Assembly (NCBI GenBank): GCA_030549775.1 | Contig: CM060173.1 | Span: forward strand, 68,535,867 to 68,599,866 | Length of the DNA: 64,000 nucleotides | Source: Tamarix chinensis | Taxonomy: Eukaryota; Streptophyta; Magnoliopsida; Caryophyllales; Tamaricaceae | Direction: 5' to 3' | Shown: positions 49,604 to 61,670 of the stretch, one piece after another | Numbering within the stretch: position 1 is the stretch's first letter | How the letters are laid out: each line of letters begins with the position of its first letter | Notes under the pieces: generated by a model | What the model was told of the DNA's origin: nothing | Database searches by the model: none | Seen by the model: the letters and a program-made list of their open reading frames with translations, nothing else | Program-made: the position numbers and the translations under genes

Positions 49604-50934
49604 TTATCCTTGTGTAGCATTTTCACAATTTTTATAAATTCCCTTAAAATCATGATCCTCCAAATATAAAAGCTTGATGAAATAAAAACCCAACAAAGTG
49701 GTGTCTACATCATTAAACAGAGCATGTCTCCTAGATAAAGCATCTGCAACAACATTATCACCTCCCTTTTTATATTTAATTATATAAGGAAAACTTTCAA
49801 TAAACTCAATCCACTTACCTTGTCTTCTATTTAATTTTGACTGGCTTTTTAAATACTTGATAGTTTCCTGATCAGTGTTTATAACAAACTCTCTAGGCCA
49901 TAAGTAATGTTGCCAAACTTCTAAGGCTCTTACCGAAGAAAATAATTCCTTTTCATAAGTAGAGTAATTTAAAGTACTACCATTTAATTTTTCACTAAAA
50001 TAAGCTATAGGTTTACCTTCTTGAGAAAGTACAGCCCCTATTCCCAACCCTGAAGCATCACAGTCTAATTCAAACATCTTTTCAAAGTCAGGAAGGGTTA
50101 ATACAGATGCTTGGGTTAATTTATCTTTAAGAATTTCAAAAGATTTTTGTTGTTCTAAACCCCATTTAAACCCATTTTCTTTTTTGTTATTGTTGTTAAG
50201 GGAGCAACTATGGTACTAAAATTCCTAACAAATCTTCTGTAAAAAGAACACAAACCATGGAAACTACTTACTTCAGTCACAGTCTTAGGTACAAGCCACT
50301 CTTGAATAGCCTTAATCTTTTCTTTATCCTCAGATATACCATCCTTTCCCACAACAAATCCTAGGAATACTACACTTTATAAACAAAATCTAGACTTAGC
50401 TAAATTGGCATACAACTGTTCTGCTTTAAACACATCCAAAATAATTCTTAAATGTCTCAAATGTTCTTCTAAAGACTTGCTATAAATAAGTATGACATCA
50501 AAATAAACAACCACAAATTTCCCAATAAAACTTCTAAGCACATGGTCCATAAGTCTCATGAAAGTACTGGGAGCATTGGATAATCCAAAAGGCATTACTA
50601 ACCATTCATATAACCCAAAGTTAGTTTTGAAGGTTGTCTTCCATTCATCTCCTAGTTTCATTCTAATTTGATGGAATCCACTTTTTAATTCTATTTTTGA
50701 AAAAATCACACCACCATGTCGAAGGTCTAACATTTCATATAGCCTTGGTATAGGGTACCTGTACTTAATAGTTATTTTTTTTACTGCTCTACTATCTATG
50801 CACATTCTCCAACTTCCATCTTTATTAGGCACTAACAATACTGGAACTGCACATGGACTCATTGATTCCTTAATATAGCCTTTACTCAATAATTCAGAAA
50901 CCAGCCTCTTTAATTCCTTTACCTCTTCAAGATT
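49604..50934 (-). pseudogene. Gypsy 2 reverse transcriptase and RNase H
   Basis: RT at 50377-50889: '[20 protein letters not shown]', '[20 protein letters not shown]', then [11 protein letters not shown] (first catalytic Asp changed to Glu) and [12 protein letters not shown] (YxDD changed to YFDV). Both changes hit the metal-binding triad, so the enzyme would be dead even without stops. 50155-50352 is the RT thumb/connection. RNase H at 49604-50077 looks well preserved: '[18 protein letters not shown]', '[19 protein letters not shown]', '[11 protein letters not shown]' and 'VVADALSRR'. Confidence 0.93.
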
Positions 50935-50938
50935 AGCC

Positions 50939-51808
50939 CTATAAGCAGGTCTGTTTGGTATAACAGCTCCTGGTACAAAGTCTATCCCACATATTCCTTA
51001 ATGGAGGTAATCCATTTGGAATTTTCTCAGGAAACAATTCACTATATTCCTCTAATAAATGCCTCACATCAGTAGGTACTTCCTCACTTAATTCTAATTG
51101 ACATTCATAGCATTCCTTATAAACCATCAAATATACATTTTCTTGTCTCCTAATTGCTTTTTCAACATCTCCACTCTTAGCATAAAACCAAAATGTCCCT
51201 TCAACTTCCTTTGAACTAATCCCAGTCTCTATACTCTGTTTGGATAGTTCCTTATAATTAGACTTTATTTTAATTTGATCGTCAAAGATTTCTTTTGGAG
51301 TCATAAGTGCTAAAACACTTTTCTTATCATCTTTATGTAAGGTGTATCTATTTTTATAAGCATCATGTGTCACTCTCCTATCACATTGCCAAGGTCTACG
51401 TAATAATAAATGAGCAGCATACATAGGAACAATATCGCATAGAATAGAACCCTCATACTTACCTAACTCCAAATTTATTAAAACCTGCTGACTAACTTTA
51501 ACATCCCCTAACTCATTTAACCACTGTAGTCTATAGGGTTTTGGGTGTCTAGTAATTTGTAAGACTAGCTTATATACTAATAAGGTACTAGAAGAATTAA
51601 TACAACTACCACTATCTATGGCCATATTAAAACACTTATCATCAATCAAACATCGAGTATGAAATATATTTTCTCTCTTAATTACATTTGAGTCATGTAA
51701 CTTATTACTATTTAAAGCCCTACGTACCACAAAAAGATCTCTACTTATTGGAAGTTCTATTTCTTCTTCTGATTCACTAGCATCACCCCTAATCAAGTCA
51801 GTCTCCAA
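50939..51808 (-). pseudogene. Gypsy 2 aspartic protease and linker
   Basis: A 289-codon open frame. Protease motif MAIDSGSCINSSS at about residue 62, then 'KPYRLQWLNELGDVKVSQQV', 'CDIVPMYAAHLLLRRPWQCD' (flap-to-core part) and a linker with 'LLEEYSELFPEKIPNGLPPL' just before RT. The frame lacks the gag end and shifts before RT. Confidence 0.9.
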
Positions 51809-51829
51809 CTCTTCCTCTTCAGATTCAGA

Positions 51830-52640
51830 CTCTATATCTCTAGATTCTCTAATTAATATGTTCCTCTTATTCGGGCATTCAGAAGCTATGTGACCTAATC
51901 CCCCACACTTAAAGCATTTGATATCTCTAGTTATGTTGGGACCACTAGTAGGATTAGTTGTTATATTTCTCCCCTTCTCTGTCTCGTTTCCTACTTAAAC
52001 TTCATTACTCTTACTTCTAGGTTCAAACCTCCCATTATTCTTCCAATTTTCAGAGTTAGTTCCTCCAAAATTCTTTTTTAGTGTACTCCTAATCCCAATT
52101 CCAGGGGGTTTATACTGCCTAGTTCTCCTTATTTGACTCTCTATCTTGGTAGCTATGTTAAACATTTCACTTAAAGTACCACAAGGATATAGTTCTACCT
52201 TATCAGCTATCTCAGAGTTTAATCCACTTAAGAATCCATCCATTGTAGCATCCTCATCCTCAATAATTCCTGTTTTAACCACCAAGACTTCTAGTTCCTT
52301 AAAGTATTCATCCACATACCTGTTTCCCTGATTTAGTGTATGTAACTTCTTATGTAATTCCCTATAATAGTAACTTGGAACAAACCATTTCCTCATTAGA
52401 ATCTTAAATTCATCCCATGTGTGTATAGGTGGTTCTCCACTCCTACGCCTAGTTAAGACAAGATTGTGATACTAAGAAGATGCATATTTTGTAAATTCCA
52501 CTACTACTACCTTAATTTTCTTCTCATCAGAATAATTATGACATTCAAACACTAATTCTATCTTTCTTTCCCACTCAAAATAATAATCAGGATCATTTTT
52601 TGTTGGTCGCAAACCATAGAGTCACACTTCAGAAATATGG
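51830..52640 (-). pseudogene. Gypsy 2 gag, N-terminus deleted
   Basis: Retrotransposon gag domain: 'DPDYYFEWERKIELVFECHN' near 52590, then 51995-52396 with 'MRKWFVPSYYYRELHKKL', 'VDEYFKELEVLVVKTGI' and 'MDGFLSGLNSEIADKVEL'. An intact zinc knuckle CFKCGGLGHIASEC lies at 51875-51916. Only about 80 bp separate the primer site from the middle of gag, so the leader and the gag N-terminus (typically well over 100 residues) have been deleted. Confidence 0.88.
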
Positions 52641-52720
52641 GTTAGCGAACTCAAGAATGATTATTAGAACAATAAAATTCAGTAACAAACGAATTCAACC
52701 TAGAGCATTCGAATAATCGA

Positions 52721-52733
52721 GGCTCTGATACCA
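52721..52733 (-). other. Gypsy 2 primer-binding site
   Basis: Minus-strand TGGTATCAGAGCC, a perfect match to the initiator tRNA-Met primer site, two bases inside the 5' LTR. Confidence 0.93.
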
Positions 52734-52735
52734 AA

Positions 52736-53596
52736 TGATGAAACAAAAATCAAGTGCCAGATTGCAGAAAACTCACAGAAATTTTTCCAGATCGCAAACA
52801 AAAATCGAGTGCGGGACTCGATTCACCGAAACAATCAACCTAAGGATTTTTCTCCAAAGGAAGATTAGAAAACTCATAGCGTAGTTGAATCAACGGCTAC
52901 TGAAGTTGTAGAACAGAGAAGATCAAGAAGAGATCGAAAAGAAATGTGAACGAGGAGGTCGTGAGAGAGAAAGAGAGAGTTCCATAAAATTATCTCAAAA
53001 TGTATTCGACCAAAAAGTGTGTGATACAACCGGTGTATACGCCTTATATATATGGCGTATATAATATAAAAGAAATACGTACAATATACATGATCGCAGG
53101 CCTCCATTTCCTATACAAATCAGCCCAAATACAGCCCAAATGATCAGTCAAGACATATACAACATGGGTCGACGGCTGGTCAAAGAAACAACCCAAATTT
53201 ATAAGATTATTACAATGCATAATAATCCAAAGTTATGGATTTACAAATAATTCTCATCAGCTAAAATATATAATAGCTAATCATGGTTACCAAGGGTTGA
53301 GTAATCCACATTCCAACTAACCCAATAATTATGGGTCGGGTGGCAGATTACACAGCCAACTTAATCCCCATTAGCAAAATTTGCCGGCGAATGCATCACA
53401 TGGGATTTTCTACAAATTAATACAACATAATTTCTGTAACAACTCCCGGCAGTAGCTACAGCAATCTCTTGATCCATTCCTATGTTCTAAATTAATTTTC
53501 TAAACAATCACACAATAAGAAAAATTATTATAGGTACAACATAATCTATAACAATTAATAGAATTATTTGAATACAAATTTTGGAGATATATATCA
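52736..53596 (-). repeat. Gypsy 2 5' LTR
   Basis: 861 bp; on the minus strand it starts TGATATATATC and ends GTTTCATCA. It aligns with 47608-48440. Confidence 0.92.
53036..53063 (-). promoter_or_regulatory. TATA box in inverted repeat, Gypsy 2 5' LTR
   Basis: GTATACGCC, TTATATATAT, GGCGTATAT: same as 47891-47918 except that one outer arm base has changed. Confidence 0.55.
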
Positions 53597-54583
53597 AAAG
53601 TGAAGGTGGAGAAACAATGGGTTGCTTCAAAGTAGGGGTAAAGAAAAGACATTTTTTGTTGTTTCCTTAGGGTTGATACGATTAAAAAGGATGGATATAA
53701 GAAGAAGGATGTGGTGGTACAAAGGCTATCAAGGAATAAGGGAGAATGTTCATGAGAGGAGAGGAAGAAGGATGAGGAGTGACTGTGAGGTGATGGTTAG
53801 CGAAAAAGGAGTAAGTTATGGATAAAAGGTGGGATATAGGTTGGTTTGTACAAGCAAGAGGGAGCATGCAAAATTGAGGTATGCAGTGGAGGTAAGAATG
53901 TGCATATAGGGATGGTGCATGGTTAGGGTATGTGGCTAGGTAACACTTATGTGATAAAATCGAATCAAGCGGACCAAGAGGAGGAGGAAGAAGAAGAAGG
54001 GAAGAGATAATGGTGATGGTTAGAGGTGGATGGTGGATGGTGGATGGTGAATGTCAATTCAGGTTGGTTGGTAATGCTTTTGGATGACGATGGAAAGGGT
54101 AGTTTTTTGGGGGGGGAATAGGGATGAGGAAGGGTGTAGGGTAGAAGATTAGGGTTTGCATGGGGAGATGCAAGGGCTTATGGTTGCATTATAACAAAGA
54201 GAATAGAGAGGGACGGAGTGTGTATATATGTATGCACATGTAGATGGTGGTGATGGATTGCATTTGATAGAGGGGGTATGGGTATATTGTGAGAAGTTGG
54301 AGTGGCAGGGATAGGATAGAAATTAATTTATGTAGCTTTAGGTAGTTTGCTCAGATTGGGATACTAGTTAAAAAAATATATCTGGAAAATTAATTTGGTT
54401 TTGGATAGGTTTAACAAGAAGAAGAAAGGTGAAATAATCAAGAAAAAAATATTTAAGAAATTATTCGAGTTACTACGCAAAGGTTATTAATAAAATAAAT
54501 AGACCAAAGTTTAGGTATTAATTTTTCTTAAATAAAAGGCTAAACACTCAAAAACAATAATTATGAAATTTGAGGGTATTATA

Positions 54584-54660
54584 GTTTTTCCATGTTTGAA
54601 GAAGGCTAAAGTGAAACCATCAGGACCAAGGGCTTTGGTCTCACCAATAGAAAAGAGAGC
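54584..54660 (-). pseudogene. LINE 1, 5'-most piece (RT)
   Basis: The minus-strand frame ALFSIGETKALGPDGFTLAF then FKHG is the 'K(A)PGPDG...FF' block of plant L1 RT. It continues at 45168 once LTR C is removed. Upstream of about 54660 the LINE signal stops abruptly at an A-rich stretch (54663-54687), so the 5' half of the LINE is missing or displaced. Confidence 0.85.
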
Positions 54661-56334
54661 AAAGTAAAAAAAAACAAAAACAAAAATGTGTATTGATGCA
54701 CCTAGCATAACATATATGTTTATTGTTTGTTCCACTTTAGATACAAGACTAAAAATTCCAATTCAACAAGAATTAAACCATAAAGATTAAGTACTCAAGA
54801 TAACATAGTAATAGAGAAAATTAGGCCATGTAACCTAAAAATATAACTAAATAAAACAACAATGGAAAACTAAGGAGATACTAAAGAGTTTAAATATCCA
54901 ATAGGGATAACAAAAGTAAAACTCTAGAATAACCTAACTCTCTAAACCCAAACTCTCCTATAAATGAATGCTGATTAATGGCCAACCTCACAAAAATGAA
55001 TGCCATTATTAACTCGTTAGATGACTAGTGACCATAAAATAATAAATTCAGAATGGTAAAGCATAGAGTAAATCATAGCCATCGTATCATAAAGGCTCAT
55101 GGAAAACAAATGTTCATAATGGGCATACATACAAGTCTCATATGGTAATATAAATGGATTACATGCAAGATCATAATTAAACATTTATATGAAACATTAT
55201 TAAAGCGTACATGAATTTACAAAGGAAATATTCATATTACACCAATAAAGAATCATAGACCACATCAACAACAACATATATCATGTGATAACTTGAAAAC
55301 AACAAAGAAGATACTAAGCCACCAAATTCATCTCTAAGACTCATCCATTTTATTATCTTACAAGAATGTGATTACATAATCCATACATTTGTTAATAATT
55401 ATGTGTGACTATACTAAATTATTCACAATGAACAAACAACCATGGTATCTAGTCTAAACTAAAATAATAAGAAACAGATATGAATATTATTTAATTAAAG
55501 TCATCATCCACGGTAGTATAACCATCTAGGTAAAGTATTAAGATCCTTACTACATAATAAGTGTAGTAAAGTGGGAAAACAAATGGGACCTTTTGGGACC
55601 CCATTCAAAGGAAAAAAATAAAATAAATAAGGGAAATTAACCAACTAGCCTCTAATTAGCAACTCTGAGACTTGAAGAAATTAATCTAGTTCAAATTCTC
55701 ACTTTAAATAGTTACTATTTTATTTTAGTGATAACACCACATACAATTTTAGAAAAAGATATGAAAAGGACAAGGAAGGGACAAAGGTAGGGGGATGGGA
55801 AACATTAAAATTTGATATTTCTTACTACTATTGGTTGAAATTAAGGGCAGGTAAGAGAGAAATAGAGTGAAAAGTGGTGGTTAGGTGAAGATATGTGACA
55901 TAAAGTAAATTTGGTAAAAAGATATACCAAATGAATTCGCATGATATCCTATAAATTATGATAATATCTATCAACTCTAAAAAATTATTTTATCAAAAAA
56001 TTATCCAAAGTTCTAAAGTCCCACCAACATTGGCTAAAGTATTGAGGCCAAATAAGATCTTAATAAAATTCCTTGAACAAACTAGTGGATCAATTTTGGC
56101 ACACCAATAGATAAGTAATTTCAACTGGAAAATTTAAATGTTAGGGCACTAGAAGACTAGTTTCCTACATTAGTCAACAAGTATTTTAGTTTGAAAATTT
56201 TTCAAGCATAATTTCTTACAAAAAAAATCTTGAATAATTTACGGGAAATAAGTCTTTATATAAGGTCTATAATTTGATAAATTTAGGTGTAAATGGGGTA
56301 TTTAAATAATTTTCAAATTTTTCTAACCTAAAAA
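54661..56334. other. Unassigned AT-rich DNA
   Basis: No coding domain, LTR pair or clear terminal repeat found. It interrupts or truncates the LINE. Its texture resembles the giant LTRs, and it could be another, strongly diverged copy, but I could not identify the family's end signatures. Confidence 0.5.
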
Positions 56335-57680
56335 AAGTATATCCTTATATAAGTATGCACCCATTTTTTCTTGTTCTCATATAAATTCTCTACCTATTTT
56401 CTTTAAGCAACACCATGTTGTTTTACATGATTTGCTAATTGACAAAACACCCCATAAAACCACTACAAAACTACTTTCAACCATTTGCCTCCACATTTTA
56501 TAAAAAAATGCCATAAGCATAACATATACCTTGATTTAGGGATGACTAATTTAATATCATTTGTCATGGCTTTATAGTCATAAGTGGTGTTGGTGAGTTA
56601 TTTCTTTCCATATCCTACTTAAATCATTTGTAACAATACCCAGATAAAAAAATTCATCTATTTTATTAATGTCAAAGCATGTCCAAATGAAACTATTTTT
56701 CTATGATGAATTATCCCAATAATAAATATTAATTGATTTTGGTATGCATTAATTTTATATGTGGCATCAAATGCAACTAGATGGGTAAATATATTTCTAT
56801 CTAACTATGATATCCCATCACAATAGATCAATTTCTTTAAACTATATTCTTCATAACTAGTGTAGCTAGTAAAGAATGATATATAAATTTTTACTTCTAA
56901 TAAAGTATGTGACATCGTTTTAGTATCTCCATCCTTAGCTTCTTCTTTCTTAATAATATTATAGTAATTATATCCCCAAAAAAACTTATAACCACTAATT
57001 TAATGTAACATGTTTTACATTATTCTATTAGGAACGAAGTTTTTATTTAAATATGATTTAATTTTAATTTTTTTCTTTAATCTGTAATATATAAAAATAA
57101 TAGAAAATATCAAGTTGAATAAAATAGATTCATATGAAAATAGGTTACCTACCTCACGTAAAATATATACAAGCACACATATTCTATATGTGCCTATCTT
57201 AGAACACCAAGGAGTTGATTCTACTCAAATTTAAACTTAGGTACAGCCAAACTCTTCAAAATTTATTGAAACTTAAACTTGATACAAGCCTTGATACCAC
57301 ATCTTGGTAGGGCTTTTAGTTACCTCTTTCATTTATTAAATTTCATACACATTTATAACCATTAGCCTTTTCTACCATACACTAACTTAGATACTTTTAT
57401 GTTCCATCCTCCTTACTCTAATTTTATCCTCATAAACAAACTCTAAAATATTTCATTTATGAAATTCACCACTTGGCCAATGAGAAGCAGGATAACTTAT
57501 CCAAATCATCCTTAGTAAAATCCTTTACCATTCTCATTCAATATGTTCATAAAAACAAAAATGGTTTGTTGTTGTTTATCATCTACATTTTTAGTATTAT
57601 CATTGAAAATACTATCATCATCATTTTCACTAAATTATCATGATTCTTGCGAGTGATATTCAACTCCATTTTTTACCCTA
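56335..57680 (-). pseudogene. FAR1/FHY3-type (MULE-related) transposase relic
   Basis: Minus-strand pieces in the order of the FAR1 family. The FAR1 DNA-binding region near 57240-57320 has 'RCGIKACIKFKFQ' and 'LAVPKFKFE', where the expected His-x-His is lost. The MULE transposase core has 'FTHLVAFDATYKINAYQ' near 56760 and AMTNDIKLVIPKSRYMLC followed by LWHF near 56530, then 'KKKWVHTYIRIYFF' near 56350. FAR1/FHY3 proteins are domesticated or active MULE-derived proteins. Many stops and shifts show this is a dead copy. No terminal inverted repeats were found, so gene relic and transposon relic cannot be separated. Confidence 0.72.
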
Positions 57681-59678
57681 TAAACATTATTAATTGTGAA
57701 ACAAAAACCATAGAAAATAGTTAAGCTTTTAAACTGCTCATTTATTTACCTATATACTTTAGATATTTATACTTGGTTTATACAAAGTTAACATGATTGG
57801 GAGCTTAAAAAAGATTTATCAATATAAAAAAAATGTCAAATAAAAGAGAGGTGTTCATATTAAAAAATAAAAAAAATAATTCAAATTAAAAAAAATATGT
57901 AGGTATATAACAAAATATTTATGTATATAAAAATCATATATAAGTTTCATAAAAGTTTGGTTTACAAAACTACAAAAGTTTGCATAATAGAATACTTGTA
58001 AACAATTAATTTTAGATTGCAGATAATAAAAATATAATAATTGTTTCCTAGTTCCACATAACAAACAAAAACTCATATAAAAGTACACATCTATATATAG
58101 AAAATGGATATGTTTAAATAATAAATCATTAAAACAATTAAGTTTTAAAACCATATTTTAGTGATATATGCCTATTTCCACAATAGTGAATTCAGCATCG
58201 GTGCAAATTCAACATGAAGCATGATAAAGAAAAAAACTAATAAAAATATTTAAGTTAAGAATCCAATCGAATAAACATCACATGTGAATAATTTAGAAAG
58301 AATGAATCTAATAAAAGTAAAATGATACTAAATCAAGAAATGAAAATCTATATATAATGGTTATTAGATAAAAGTATGACAAAAGACATAAAATAAGCAA
58401 ATTCACCTCCATAAATTATTTGACGTATTGAATCTTGTAAAAATCTCAGTTGTATAGAATCTTGAAGAAATCATAGAAGCTAGAAATGAAGAATAAATCA
58501 GTTAGAAGAATTATTGATGCATATGAAGTTTTATGAGTTTATTTTTATTTTTAATTGATTATGTCAAAATGATTTTTATTATCTATTTTTTTGTCAAAAA
58601 ATAATTTTTATATATTTTATATAAAAGTTAAGTAAATTTTTAATCAACTAATATTCAAGGGATATGTTTAAAAGCTAAAAATTAAAGATCTAGGTTTTTC
58701 TATTACATTACTTGACATACAACACATAACACCATAGAATTTTCATTATTAATTATACTTCAATATCATAGATGATAAACAAGAACTTGTAGATCATATG
58801 GTATATGTGTTAGGGGCACAACTGAATGATTAAGGTTGATTCCACCTAAGAGTATGACTCTTAAAAAGGATGTATATATTATATTTGATCAATTAAAAAA
58901 CTTCAATTTTAAGGAGGAGGGGAGAGGAGACTAACTATATTAAACCTAAAAGAGCATAAGAATTTCCTAATCAAATAAAAATACAAAAATAATAATTTAT
59001 GTTATAAAGTACACTCAATAATAAATAAAAAAACATTATTAATGAGTTAATTTTTTATTGATCTATCTAATTTCTAATACTCAAAATGGGTCAAGAGATT
59101 TTTAAAAAAAAAAATGGGTTACGTAAGTTTTACCAAAATAGGTCACATGATTTTTTCTAGAGCATCTGATCCCAAGTTGTATATCAATGTAAATAAAGAG
59201 TGTGTTAAATTTGTGAAAGAAAAAGATATTAGTGCTAATTAAATGCTTAATGGCTGAGAAAGACAAAGAGGAAGAGGAACATATAATGTTTGTTTTTGTC
59301 ACCAACATATAATGAAAAATGATAAGTTAATCATATGTGGGAAATTTGAGTATATCAAGTTTAAATATAACAAAACTAGACAAAAAATAAACAAAGGATA
59401 TGTAGTGTAGACATAGGTTACATGATACAAAAAATAAAACGTAAGAGTATAACAATAGCTATAGAGATATACAGTGTAATACCCATTGATTTGATTATTT
59501 AAAATCAATTATTGGTGTAATATAACTCTATTACACAAATCATATTTGGAAAGTAAGTTTCTTTATAAGTATTTTCATCATTCTATGGTTCAAATTTTTC
59601 ATAAAATTAAGGAAATTGAACAATGCGTTCGTCTTAACATCATAAAAAGTTTTTCGTGTAATCCAAATAGATAAATTG

Positions 59679-59680
<2 letters not shown>
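57681..59680. other. AT-rich spacer, nothing recognised
   Basis: About 2 kb of very AT-rich DNA. Open frames at 57855-58154, 59102-59308 and 59299-59508 (all minus) are Phe/Tyr/Ile-rich products of AT composition. No element signature seen. Confidence 0.6.

Positions 59681-59713
<33 letters not shown>
59681..59713. repeat. (AT)n microsatellite
   Basis: 33 bases of alternating AT. Confidence 0.95.
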
Positions 59714-59717
<4 letters not shown>

Positions 59718-60135
59718 AAGAATACAATAATATATATTTGGGAGAGAGGATTACAAGGTGATTAAAATATGTCTATAGGAAAAAATTGATCTCTAACAAT
59801 GATTCCTAAGTCTTCATTTAATAGGCAGGAGACTTCACCTATTAGAGACATCATCATTCTGTCCTTTCACCTTCATGACATAATTATATCTAAGGGGATC
59901 TACTGAAATATAACATGTTTGTGTGATTTAAGCAGAAGCTTATCTTATTATCTTGGAAGTAATGAGATGATTTTCCTTTTTCCTTCTAATTTTGGCTACT
60001 ATAGTGCTTGCTACACTGACCATTCATTCAGTAACCACTTTATGCTTTATTGACCAACATGTCATATGGTGATATCTTTTGGGCAAATTTTTTTATCAGC
60101 TTTGAGTATCTTTGTTATGTTTACAAATTTGGTGA
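59714..60135 (-). other. 3' non-coding part of pararetrovirus-like element
   Basis: Follows the stop of the downstream frame. No coding signal. It may be the untranslated 3' or leader region of the element. The boundary is unknown. Confidence 0.35.
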
Positions 60136-61481
60136 TCAAGGAAGTATCTCATAATATTCATCATCATTATCATCCCTATAGTCAATGAGGGGAATAAATG
60201 ATGAAGAGGATGACAAGGATTTGTTCTGAGAAAGAGGTTGCCTAATAATGGTAAGATATTCTTATTGGATTTTTGTAGCTGCAACTTTGGCTTTTGTATG
60301 AGATTTTTGTGCAAGGAATTTGGTTTGAAAAGGATCAAGAGGTACCTAGGAGATTGGTTGGACCATTTTTGATGCTTTGATCCAAAATTGGATAGACTAT
60401 TTTGAAATTTTATCAAAGGCCTAGAATTTGACCTTGAAACGCCAAACGATAGTGGGGGGTTTCGTTAATGATTTGGTGATCAACCGTCCAAGAGAAAAAC
60501 CAAGGATAAAAAAACCTAGAACAAATATGAATTAAGGGTATTAATTATTCATCTTTAGGTCTAAGATAGAAAAGGCTTTTGAAAGAATTAAGGGCTTCAA
60601 ATAACTATAGAGGTAGAATTTTAAGAAAAGAACCAAAATCATTCCACCATTTGACAAACCAGATTAGAAGATTAGTTTATGTAAAGGTTTATAAAAATAA
60701 TAGTTAGGAATGGATTGTTTTGTGAAAAGAAGTTGTTATACTATACTTGTTGGTTGTCCTAGTAATTAAAGGTAAAGGATAAGTTTTGTGAGGTTTTATA
60801 TGTGTCTAGAAGCCATTATAGGATTTCAAGGGCTTTGCCCAAATCATATGTTAGGACTTTATAGACTTTGCAAGTGGAATATGCTCATTCATTTGGAGTC
60901 TCATGGTGAGAAAAATATTTGAAAGTGGCAAAAACCAATATATTCTAGGATTCCCATGTAATATGGATGTGGTTTTTGTAAATCCCATGGTTTAAAAGAT
61001 CAGCCAAAGAATATTTTTTGAAGAGAAAGAAAGGGTTCAAGATAGTAGAAAAATTCCTCAAAATTTATAATTATTTGAGAATGTGTTTTTTGAAAATAGT
61101 TAGAAGTTCTTTGAAATCTTTTTTGTTATTGAAGAATTTATTTTGAACACATATTTGGTAAAATTATAAGATTTTTAGAAGAAGATTTTGAAATCAATTT
61201 TGGAGAAGGGTTTTTTAGGAAGAAGAACCCTCCTCAATTTGTAAAACAAAGGAAAAAATTATATGTATGGAAGGACATAAGATGCTCTGTAATATTTGTT
61301 ATAGTGCTGAAAATGCCTGAGGTGATTTTGTAAGGGTTTCTACCCAATTTTTTACCTCTTATTATGTATCAAAAAGTGGGGTCTATGAGGAAGAGGACTC
61401 TTCCTCTTCTTTTACTATTTCCTCATACCAATTTTTGATGGGATTAGATATAAGTATTTTTCCTTTCTTGTTGGAAGTCAT
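60136..61481 (-). pseudogene. Downstream ORF of a pararetrovirus-like retroelement
   Basis: Minus-strand frame beginning MTSNKKGKILISNP at 61481, followed by an acidic/Ser run and a run of frameshifted pieces, and ending 'DDDEYYEILP' before a stop at 60136. The most telling part is near 60610-60645, WFVKWWNDFG followed by LKILP, then 'PWFFSW' near 60500, a motif set I associate with proteins encoded downstream of RNase H in plant pararetrovirus-related elements. Function unknown; a capsid or nucleic-acid-binding role would be guesswork. It follows the RNase H relic at 61671-62200 on the same strand, supporting one element. Multiple stops and shifts. Confidence 0.55.
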
Positions 61482-61591
61482 ACTAAAGTTGTGCTTGGAG
61501 AAATTTTCTACTTAGAAAATCAAGGATGGAGTTTGAATCTCCTCTTATAAACACTAGTCATAATTAAAGGCTGAAGGATTGGCTTGCCATC

Positions 61592-61593
<2 letters not shown>

Positions 61594-61667
<74 letters not shown>
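61594..61667. repeat. (TAA)n microsatellite
   Basis: About 74 bases of near-perfect TAA repeat between the RNase H relic and the downstream frame of the same element. Confidence 0.96.
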
Positions 61668-61670
61668 TTG

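Larger units (their letters stand above)
47608..53596 (-). mobile_element. Ty3/gypsy element 2, complete but dead
   Basis: A 6.0 kb element on the minus strand with perfect target duplication AAAGT (47603-47607 and 53597-53601), LTRs at 47608-48440 and 52736-53596, tRNA-Met primer site and polypurine tract. The gag-protease-RT-RNase H-integrase order is normal. LTRs are more similar by eye than those of Gypsy 1, so it is younger. It lies inside giant LTR C, itself inside the LINE, which makes it the third layer. Same broad gypsy group as element 1 but a different family. Confidence 0.93.
45169..54583 (-). mobile_element. Giant solo LTR C, containing Gypsy 2
   Basis: On the minus strand it begins TATAATACCCTC and ends GGGGGTATTATA (both termini decayed). 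Flanks GTCTA (45164-45168) and GTTTT (54584-54588). The restored LINE frame 'FFKHGKT' / 'IIGDVVW' fits an original GTTTT target, so the left copy probably mutated. Without Gypsy 2 it is about 3.4 kb, shorter than its siblings. It is closely related to LTR B. Confidence 0.7.

Noticed and set aside
54661..56334. A seventh giant LTR
   Set aside because: Similar texture but no family end motif, hairpin or array could be identified.
57855..59508. Minus-strand Phe/Tyr-rich frames as membrane proteins
   Set aside because: Codons reflect very high AT content; no conserved motif, weak starts, and no supporting neighbours.
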